Positions 6,075-11,071 of a DNA stretch of 11,071 bases are shown in pieces (the first letter of the stretch is position 1; the number at the start of each line of letters is the position of its first letter). The notes under the pieces are model-generated. The model was not told the origin of the DNA, made no database searches, and saw only the letters and a program-made list of their open reading frames with translations. The stretch covers positions 1 through 11,071 of the forward strand of contig JACMPS010000497.1 in NCBI GenBank assembly GCA_014377395.1, in the 5' to 3' direction. The DNA is from Chthonomonadaceae bacterium (GTDB lineage Bacteria > Armatimonadota > Chthonomonadetes > Chthonomonadales > Chthonomonadaceae). A program made the translations under genes and the position numbers.

Positions 6075-7475
6075 TTATTTTTTGCGGAGGAAACGTGCGA
6101 ATCCGGTTGCGGGAAGGTCAGGAGCGAGCAACGATTTCGAGATGCCAGTGTCTTGCAAAACGGCTTCGGCGGCGAGATAGCCACTGCGACACGCCCCCTC
6201 CATTGTTGAGGGCCAATCGGTGTCCGTCCACTCCCCCGCAAGGTAAAAGTTCTGAATCAGGGTTTTCGATTTCGGGCGCAGGGCATCCACTCCCGGTTTT
6301 GGTGAAATGGTGGCTTTGGGCCAACGAATCACCTGCGATTTCAAGAGAGTTGCCCCTGCAAACTGAGGCAAACAGGCGGAAACTTCCTCCAACACAAACG
6401 CGAGAATTTCTTCTTTGCTCATGCCCGTATAAGGGTAGGAAGCACTGATCACAAGGCTGAGATAGGTTCCTGCGGAGGGCGGGCGGTTCCAACTTTTGTC
6501 TTTGTTGAAAATCCATTCGATGCGCCTGTCAAGAATCGCAAGGGCTTCTGGGGCGTCAATGCGCTCCTTAAACCAGAGGTGAACGCCCATGATCGGCGAG
6601 AGTTCAATTTCGCTGAGACGTGCGAAAAGCGGGATAGCGGCAACTTCCGGCGGCAACACCTTTAAGAGCAAATCGAATTGCAAAGCGGAAATTACGGCGT
6701 CCGCTTTCAGGTTTTCGCCGTTTGCCAGCGTGACCCCGGTTGCACGTCCGTCCTCAATTTCGATGCGCTCCACGACGGTTTTTGTTCTGACCGTTCCTCC
6801 TCGTGCCTCAATCCACTTCACCGAAGGCTCGTGGTAAAGACTACCGAGCGGCAGGGACGGAATCCCGAAATGGAAAGCGGTTGGGCTGGAGAGAAAGCCG
6901 TCACAGAAAATCTTAAAGGCGTGGCGACAGGAAATACGATCCAGATTTTCGTTACAGGCACTGACGAGAATGGGACGCCAGAACCGTGCGACGGCGTTTC
7001 CCGTCTGCCCCATCTTTACAAACCAATCGCTGACTGCGATCTCTTCATGCTCCGGCTTTTCCCCTGCGCGTAACATGGCGATCATAGCGCGACCAATGCC
7101 GACTTTGTCCTTGACACCGAGCGACTTAAACGCCAGAAACGAAAGGGCGGTGTGTCCCGGTGCAGGAAGTCCGCACCCTTCGATAACGGATTGTCTTCCC
7201 TCTTTGTCCAGAAAGAAAAGCCTATCGTGATACTTGATTTTGTCGTGGACACCGAGCCGCTCCAGCAAATCGGCAAGATTCGTGCAACAGCGCATCGTCC
7301 CATGCTGACATTCATCGAGCCGTTCGCCTGTCGTGGGATCGGTAAAAGACGACGCTCTGCCCCCTAAGAGCGGACGCTTCTCAATCAGGGTAACGTGCAG
7401 GCCCTCCTCAGAAAGAGCGACACCCGCCGCAATTCCCGCCACTCCCCCCCCAACGATAATGACCGACTGACTCAA
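6075..7475 (-). CDS. hpnE: Hydroxysqualene dehydroxylase (HpnE-like FAD-dependent amine-oxidase-fold enzyme)
   Basis: A 466-residue flavoenzyme of the phytoene desaturase / HpnE group. HpnE reduces hydroxysqualene to squalene, the third step from farnesyl diphosphate in the HpnD-HpnC-HpnE route that feeds hopanoid synthesis. The FAD-binding fold starts with VIIVGGGVAGIAAG (residues 5-18), Glu32 for the ribose, and GGRASSF (38-44); LDECQHG (53-59) and the C-terminal FYLAGEWTDTDWPSTMEGACRSG region (about 410-432) are characteristic of HpnE, whose usual form is GDWT-x-TGWPATMEGA. Start is TTG at 7475, with GAGG just upstream and an in-frame stop soon beyond. It follows the toxin gene by 24 nt. 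hpnC and hpnD are not in the window, so the route cannot be confirmed; a carotenoid desaturase is the main alternative. Confidence 0.82.
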   Translation of the reverse strand: MSQSVIIVGGGVAGIAAGVALSEEGLHVTLIEKRPLLGGRASSFTDPTTGERLDECQHGTMRCCTNLADLLERLGVHDKIKYHDRLFFLDKEGRQSVIEGCGLPAPGHTALSFLAFKSLGVKDKVGIGRAMIAMLRAGEKPEHEEIAVSDWFVKMGQTGNAVARFWRPILVSACNENLDRISCRHAFKIFCDGFLSSPTAFHFGIPSLPLGSLYHEPSVKWIEARGGTVRTKTVVERIEIEDGRATGVTLANGENLKADAVISALQFDLLLKVLPPEVAAIPLFARLSEIELSPIMGVHLWFKERIDAPEALAILDRRIEWIFNKDKSWNRPPSAGTYLSLVISASYPYTGMSKEEILAFVLEEVSACLPQFAGATLLKSQVIRWPKATISPKPGVDALRPKSKTLIQNFYLAGEWTDTDWPSTMEGACRSGYLAAEAVLQDTGISKSLLAPDLPATGFARFLRKK

Positions 7476-7499
7476 ATTAACCTCTGCATCAATTTTTCT

Positions 7500-7892
7500 C
7501 TACTCTTCTGTTTCGATTTGACGCGCTTGCGTTCGCGTCACAGGGCGAGAAGAAGCGTGTCTTACGTGCAAAATAGTCACGGTAGGAGCGTCGGACGAAT
7601 CCTCTGATTCCCCGGTAACAATAAACAGAATCCTGTAAGCGACTTTACTCCCTGCACGACGGTAAACAATCTGACGTACCTCACGCTGGAAGTTTTCAGG
7701 GGCTCGTGGGTAGCGGCGTGGATTGTAGGCTAATCCTGCGATTGTTTCCTGTATTCCATCCCGCCATTTGTCTGCGACTTCGGCAGAAACCAAATCGGCA
7801 AACCGGACATAGGCACTTTCTATGTCACGCACAGCGTGTTCTTTTAGACGTAGTGCATAGATTTCAACGTGGCCTGAGTCCTGCTCGTTCAT
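7500..7892 (-). CDS. RelE/ParE-family toxin of a type II toxin-antitoxin pair
   Basis: A 130-residue protein with the RelE/ParE layout: an N-terminal helical hairpin (EHAVRDIESAYVRFADLVSAEVADKWRDGIQETIAGLAYNP, residues 19-58), then the sheet strands REVRQIVYR (70-78) and KVAYRILFIV (83-92), and the closing VTILHVRHAS (105-114). RelE members cleave ribosome-bound mRNA; ParE members poison DNA gyrase. The order of residues (Y-R-I-L-F, then I-L-H-V-R-H) is nearer ParE and related chromosomal toxins, but the activity is not resolved. The true start is ATG at 7892, overlapping the antitoxin stop as ATGA. About 30 extra residues compared with a 95-100 aa ParE are spread over the ends and an acidic loop (TGESEDSSDAP). 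It sits 24 nt upstream of hpnE. Confidence 0.86.
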   Translation of the reverse strand: MNEQDSGHVEIYALRLKEHAVRDIESAYVRFADLVSAEVADKWRDGIQETIAGLAYNPRRYPRAPENFQREVRQIVYRRAGSKVAYRILFIVTGESEDSSDAPTVTILHVRHASSRPVTRTQARQIETEE

Positions 7893-8146
7893 GTTGCGTC
7901 TGGTGCGCCTTGCGAAAGACGATCCGCATTCCACCGGCGGCAAACCTCATCAAACGAAACCAGTCCCTGTCCCGCGTCCATCTCTGCGATTTCTTTTTCA
8001 ACAATCGTGACGCAATCCGTGTCTTCCTGCCTGTAAAGGTCGAAGGCGTCCTCAAGAGCATCGGCGGCAAAACGATCACGCGCCGCTTCGGGAAGTAGGG
8101 CAAGGCGGGACACTAATTCATCCGGCAAATTCAGAGTGACTGTCAC
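7889..8146 (-). CDS. Antitoxin, ribbon-helix-helix (CopG/RHH-like)
   Basis: An 85-residue antitoxin expected to bind the toxin through its C-terminal half and to bind operator DNA as a dimer through its N-terminal ribbon-helix-helix. The N-terminus TVTLNLPDELVSRLALLP (2-19), then AARDRFAADALEDAF (21-35), is the beta strand plus two helices of an RHH protein; the tail carries the EMDAGQGLVSFDEVCRRW pattern (54-71) that is common in antitoxins of ParE/RelE pairs. Start is GTG at 8146, chosen because AAGGAAG lies at the right distance and the strand motif begins straight after; a TTG at 8185 lies in the hairpin and lacks a ribosome site. Order antitoxin then toxin with ATGA overlap is usual. Such pairs usually repress their own promoter, probably in 8147-8261. 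Confidence 0.84.
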   Translation of the reverse strand: MTVTLNLPDELVSRLALLPEAARDRFAADALEDAFDLYRQEDTDCVTIVEKEIAEMDAGQGLVSFDEVCRRWNADRLSQGAPDAT

Positions 8147-8170
8147 GAAATATCTTCCTTTCTTTCGCTC

Positions 8171-8192
8171 CCTCCCCTTATGCAAGGGGAGG
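8171..8192. repeat. Palindromic hairpin (CCTCCCCTT-ATGC-AAGGGGAGG)
   Basis: A 9-bp perfect inverted repeat (8171-8179 and 8184-8192) with a 4-nt loop, lying between nadA and the antitoxin gene. Neither strand has a T-run after it, so it is not a standard terminator. G/C-rich palindromes of this sort (CCTCCCC ... GGGGAGG) are common dispersed intergenic elements in environmental bacteria, as I recall; alternatively it could act as the antitoxin operator or slow read-through from nadA. No second copy is in the window. Confidence 0.55.
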
Positions 8193-8261
8193 ATTGGGGT
8201 TTGTCAGAGGTCCAATTTATCTTTGGGTTAAGCACCTGTGGTGGAAGCATTCCGAGGGACG

Positions 8262-9359
8262 CTACACGATCTCCAACATTCGCTGAAGCGCGATCCGGGC
8301 GTTTGCGGCGATTTCAGGCTTCACCTTCACCTGATTAACGACAACGCCATTCACGAGATTTTCTAAGACCCACAACAAATAATGTGGGTGAATCCGGTAC
8401 ATTGTCGAGCAGGGACAAACCACGGGATCAAGACAGAAAATCGTTTTGTCCGGGTGTTCCTGCGCGAGACGTGAAACAAGATTGATCTCGGTTCCCACGC
8501 CCCAGATCGTTCCCGCCGGGGCTTCCGAAATTACCTTCAGAATGTATTCGGTGGAACCATTTAGATCGGCGGCTTTGACGACATCGAGCGAACATTCCGG
8601 GTGGACAATCACCTGAACGCCGGGGAAATCCTCACGCGCCTTCTCGATTTGTTCGACCTTGAAGCGGGCGTGTGTGGAGCAGTGTCCTGTCCAGAGCAAC
8701 ACTTTACTCGCTCTGATTTTCTCAGGGGTAGTGCCTCCGTGTCCGTCCGGCGCGTTCTGATTCCAGAGCAACATATCGGCTTCCGGGTCTAATCCAAGAC
8801 CGACGGCAGTGTTCCGCCCTAAATGCTGATCCGGCAAAAAGAAGATTTTATCGCCTTTAGCCAGTGCCCACTCCACCACTTTGCGGGCATTGGAGGAGGT
8901 ACAGCAGGCTCCGCCGTTGCGCCCCACAAAGTCTTTGATTGCAGCGGTCGAGTTGACGTAAGTAATCGGGATAATCCGGCTTGTATCGGTCACTTCGCCG
9001 AAGGCTTCCCACGCCGCTTCCACCTGCCCGATGCTTGCCATGTCCGCCATCGAGCAACCTGCGCTCATGTTCGGCAGAATCACAATTTGGTCGTCGTTGG
9101 TGAGAATGTCGGCGGACTCCGCCATAAAGTGAACACCGCAAAACACGATGTATTTTGCTTCGGGGTGAAGTCCGGCAATCTGGGAAAGCTTGAGGCTGTC
9201 GCCCCGATAATCCGCCCATCGGATAATCTCGTCACGCTGATAATGATGACCGAGAATGGCTAAATCAGAGCCTAGCGTGGCTTTTGCGGCGGCGATGCGG
9301 GTGACGGTCTCCTCCGGGGTTAGCCCGGTATATTCGGCGGAGAGGGGACGTTGAAACAT
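8262..9359 (-). CDS. nadA: Quinolinate synthase NadA
   Basis: A 365-residue [4Fe-4S] enzyme that condenses iminoaspartate with dihydroxyacetone phosphate to quinolinate, the committed step of de novo NAD synthesis in the cytoplasm. The three expected cluster Cys are visible: Cys74 in VFCGVHFMAES, Cys256 in VHPECSLDVV, and Cys315 in VVCPCSTMY. Other family marks are LAILGHHYQRDEI (33-45), ILPNMSAGCSMADM (94-107), GGACCTSSNA (149-158) and the FLPDQHLG block (174-181). The length fits the longer NadA form with the GGACC insert. ATG at 9359 is chosen because GAGG is 8 nt upstream; the frame stays open as far as 9656, but that extension would overlap folB and is not conserved-looking. NadB and NadC are not in the window. 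Confidence 0.96.
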   Translation of the reverse strand: MFQRPLSAEYTGLTPEETVTRIAAAKATLGSDLAILGHHYQRDEIIRWADYRGDSLKLSQIAGLHPEAKYIVFCGVHFMAESADILTNDDQIVILPNMSAGCSMADMASIGQVEAAWEAFGEVTDTSRIIPITYVNSTAAIKDFVGRNGGACCTSSNARKVVEWALAKGDKIFFLPDQHLGRNTAVGLGLDPEADMLLWNQNAPDGHGGTTPEKIRASKVLLWTGHCSTHARFKVEQIEKAREDFPGVQVIVHPECSLDVVKAADLNGSTEYILKVISEAPAGTIWGVGTEINLVSRLAQEHPDKTIFCLDPVVCPCSTMYRIHPHYLLWVLENLVNGVVVNQVKVKPEIAANARIALQRMLEIV

Positions 9360-9496
9360 TGGTTTTTCCTCGTTTGAAGTGCCGCAGTCCACACAAAAAG
9401 GGACGGGGATGTTGTCGGCGACTTCGATTTTTTGGGGTGATGTTCGCCGCTCAGTCCTGAGTTGAAACTCGAAAAAGACTGAACGATTATCTTCTA
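9360..9496 (-). other. folB-nadA gap with a nested hairpin
   Basis: 137 nt with no gene of its own. The minus strand holds a nested inverted repeat: TCAGTC (9451-9456) with GACTGA (9477-9482), and inside it GAGTT (9459-9463) with AACTC (9466-9470). There is no T-run after it. It could be a weak leader structure or attenuator for nadA. I did not recognise the NAD-I (nadA motif) riboswitch. Confidence 0.35.
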
Positions 9497-9889
9497 TTAC
9501 GCCAGCGGAGGCGAAAAAGTGTCCCTTGCGACGCGCTCCCGATGAATTGTCACGCCGACGCTCTCGACGATAAAGGGCGTGGGCGGCAATCGCTTTGAGA
9601 TTGTTAGTTCGAGGGATTGCACAAGCGGGAACCGGGCAAAAACCTCTTTCGCACACACTTCGATCAGGGCTTCAATCAATCGAAACTGAGTTTTCGTGCC
9701 GATTTCAAGCAGGCAGGTCGCCACTTCCGCGTAATTCACTGTGAGTGCAAGATTATCGGTTTGTCCTGCCGCGAGGGTGTCCACGTGCAAGGAGGCGTCA
9801 ATCGAGTAGCGATGCCCTATCTTTTGCTCTTCATCGGAAGCCCCGTGAAAGCCGTAAAACTCCAATCCGCTTAAATGAATCGTGTCCAT
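9497..9889 (-). CDS. folB: Dihydroneopterin aldolase FolB
   Basis: A 130-residue aldolase that converts 7,8-dihydroneopterin to 6-hydroxymethyl-dihydropterin and glycolaldehyde in folate synthesis, acting as a cytoplasmic octamer. The family layout is clear: IHLSGLEFYGFHGASDEEQKIGHRY (4-28), LTVNYAEV (49-56), RLIEALIE (70-77), ELTISKRLPPTPF (94-106). The catalytic set seen in characterised enzymes is present: Glu21, Tyr53 and Lys99. Start at ATG 9889 follows the anmK stop by 5 nt; the ribosome site is weak (GAGAT) and partly inside anmK, so translation probably depends on coupling. A longer in-frame ORF to 9928 would overlap anmK and is unlikely. FolP, FolK and FolE are not in the window. Confidence 0.94.
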   Translation of the reverse strand: MDTIHLSGLEFYGFHGASDEEQKIGHRYSIDASLHVDTLAAGQTDNLALTVNYAEVATCLLEIGTKTQFRLIEALIEVCAKEVFARFPLVQSLELTISKRLPPTPFIVESVGVTIHRERVARDTFSPPLA

Positions 9890-9894
9890 AATTT

Positions 9895-11071
9895 TTATCT
9901 CGATAACTCTGGAAAAGGCGGAAAACACATTTTCCCTAAAATTGCCGGATGTCGCGCTCCGGTTGCGGAAGGAAGGTTGGAGGGCAATCCGAGCAGAGTG
10001 CGATAGCCGAGAATGGCAAAAGCAACTGCTTCTTTCGACTGATTACCTATCCCGAAATTGGCGTGAGTTTTCACCTGGCTTTTCGGTAGTTCCGCCTTCA
10101 GCATCGCCATAAGCGTTTGATTGTTGACCCCGCCCCCACCGACAATCACGGTTTTCGGCATCGCGGGTAAAAACCGACGGTATGCCCTTACAATGCTTTC
10201 CGCAGTGAGAGCCGTCGCTGTTGCAAGGCTGTCTTCCACCGATAAGCCAAACGCTACCGCCTTCCGCCTAAATTCCTCTACGAAATGGAGACCGAATTCC
10301 TCACGCCCGGTGCTTTTCGGGGGCAACAGTGCAAAAAATGGATGAGCGAGTAAATCGTTCAGGAACATTTGATGAACGGTTCCTCGTGAAGCCCGTTCGC
10401 CGTCTCGATCAAACGTTTCCTTCCCTCCTGTTGCCCGCGAGATAAGCGCGTCAATCACCATATTGCCGGGGCCCGTGTCAAAAGCAATCGTTTTACGGGT
10501 GTCACCGTCTTTCGGAAGAAAGGTGACATTGGCGATTCCGCCGATATTTTGCACGGCTCGGTCTTCCTGAGTCGAAGAGAACAAAATCCGATCCACAAAC
10601 GGCACAAGGTGTGCGCCCTGCCCTCCCGCCGCCATATCCGCCGTCCGAAAATCGCACACAACTCTGCAACCCGTCTTCTCCGCGATCATTGCCCCCTCCC
10701 CAATCTGGAGCGTGGCACAGATACTTGAACCGTCGTTCAGCGCGAAAGGTTCCGCCTGATGCCAGATCGTCTGCCCATGCGAACAAATTGCGGCAATGTC
10801 TTTGCAAGTCATACCTGTCTTCTGCATAAGATGATTGGCAACCTCACCAAATACTTCTCCCAACCGAAAGTTCAATGCTGTCACTCTCTGCAAGGGTGCA
10901 TCGGCACAACAGATTGCGAAAATTTCAGCACGAAGTTCCGGCGTCCATGCTCTATGGAGGGACATTTCCAGCCGCCATCTGAAAGGTTCTAGGTCATACC
11001 CACCCTCTACCGTCACCAGAGCGGCGTCAATCCCGTCTACCGAGGTTCCCGACATCAGCCCGATCAAGCGC
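9895..11071 (-). CDS. anmK: Anhydro-N-acetylmuramic acid kinase AnmK (5' partial)
   Basis: Enzyme of cell-wall recycling: it opens 1,6-anhydro-MurNAc and phosphorylates it with ATP to MurNAc-6-phosphate. Sugar-kinase (ASKHA) fold. The N-terminal GLMSGTSVDGIDAAL begins a few residues from the right edge; the frame is open through base 11071 and the first codon visible (TTG, Leu) is preceded by a CGC (Arg) codon, so only a short piece of the N-terminus (typically M-x-x-x) is missing. Further marks, numbered from that Leu: CSHGQTIWH (95-103), QIGEG (121-125), GGQGAHLVPFVD (148-159), NIGGIANVT (174-182), FDTGPGN (196-202) holding the catalytic Asp, and VIVGGGGVNN near residue 320. It is first in the anmK-folB-nadA group as seen. 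No murQ (the next recycling enzyme) is in the window. Confidence 0.95.
   Translation of the reverse strand, partial: RLIGLMSGTSVDGIDAALVTVEGGYDLEPFRWRLEMSLHRAWTPELRAEIFAICCADAPLQRVTALNFRLGEVFGEVANHLMQKTGMTCKDIAAICSHGQTIWHQAEPFALNDGSSICATLQIGEGAMIAEKTGCRVVCDFRTADMAAGGQGAHLVPFVDRILFSSTQEDRAVQNIGGIANVTFLPKDGDTRKTIAFDTGPGNMVIDALISRATGGKETFDRDGERASRGTVHQMFLNDLLAHPFFALLPPKSTGREEFGLHFVEEFRRKAVAFGLSVEDSLATATALTAESIVRAYRRFLPAMPKTVIVGGGGVNNQTLMAMLKAELPKSQVKTHANFGIGNQSKEAVAFAILGYRTLLGLPSNLPSATGARHPAILGKMCFPPFPELSR

Noticed and set aside
8823..9263. Plus-strand ORF of 146 codons inside nadA
   Set aside because: Antisense shadow of the highly conserved NadA frame.
9360..9496. NAD-I (nadA motif) riboswitch upstream of nadA
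   Set aside because: The characteristic paired-domain core was not recognised; only a simple nested hairpin is seen. An Infernal search would be decisive.
1..11071. CRISPR array, tRNA/rRNA, IS element, phage or plasmid genes
   Set aside because: Looked for on both strands; no direct-repeat/spacer series, cloverleaf, transposase or integrase was recognised.

Overview
The window (about 52% GC by eye) looks like a chromosomal piece from an Armatimonadota-type bacterium. The best clue is the minus-strand H-X9-DG pseudopilin, whose N-terminal segment (KAFTLIELLVV, then an ILFPIFAQARE-type stretch and a C-x-SNLKQI block) is of the kind abundant in Armatimonadota, Planctomycetota and relatives. The plus-strand beta-lactamase-fold serine hydrolase also fits. 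The phylum is inferred from remembered family features, not from a search. No rRNA, tRNA, CRISPR array, transposase, phage gene or replication origin was seen.

Layout. 1-1138 (+): serine hydrolase (class C beta-lactamase family) cut by the left edge. 1178-1213: strong hairpin. 1339-1629 (+): small, very basic, probably exported protein. 1650-1681: hairpin between converging genes. All later genes are on the minus strand and read right to left. 1727-2572: H-X9-DG pseudopilin. 2744-3496: acidic soluble protein of unknown function with three copies of a helical 'LAPHLD' repeat. 3499-4092: ECF-type sigma factor, 2 nt upstream of the repeat protein. 4172-4197: strong terminator. 4241-5248: Gfo/Idh/MocA oxidoreductase. 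5249-5560: gene-free stretch with a degenerate purine-rich repeat and a 16-bp terminator. 5561-5992: small membrane protein, weakly DUF1232-like. 6075-7475: hydroxysqualene dehydroxylase (HpnE-like FAD enzyme). 7500-8146: RHH antitoxin and RelE/ParE toxin with ATGA overlap. 8171-8192: palindromic hairpin. 8262-9359: quinolinate synthase NadA. 9497-9889: dihydroneopterin aldolase FolB. 9895-11071: anhydro-MurNAc kinase AnmK, cut by the right edge.

How they work together. AnmK, FolB and NadA form a probable housekeeping operon covering cell-wall sugar salvage, folate synthesis and NAD synthesis. The toxin-antitoxin pair and hpnE follow in the same direction, with hpnE only 24 nt beyond the toxin gene. 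The sigma factor and the repeat protein form a two-gene regulatory unit; the repeat protein is the most plausible candidate for a non-classical partner of the sigma factor. Most of the window is ordinary chromosome. The less familiar items are the sigma-repeat protein pair, the Lys-rich exported protein and the intergenic repeat-like elements. I did not find convincing evidence of an entirely new multi-gene system.
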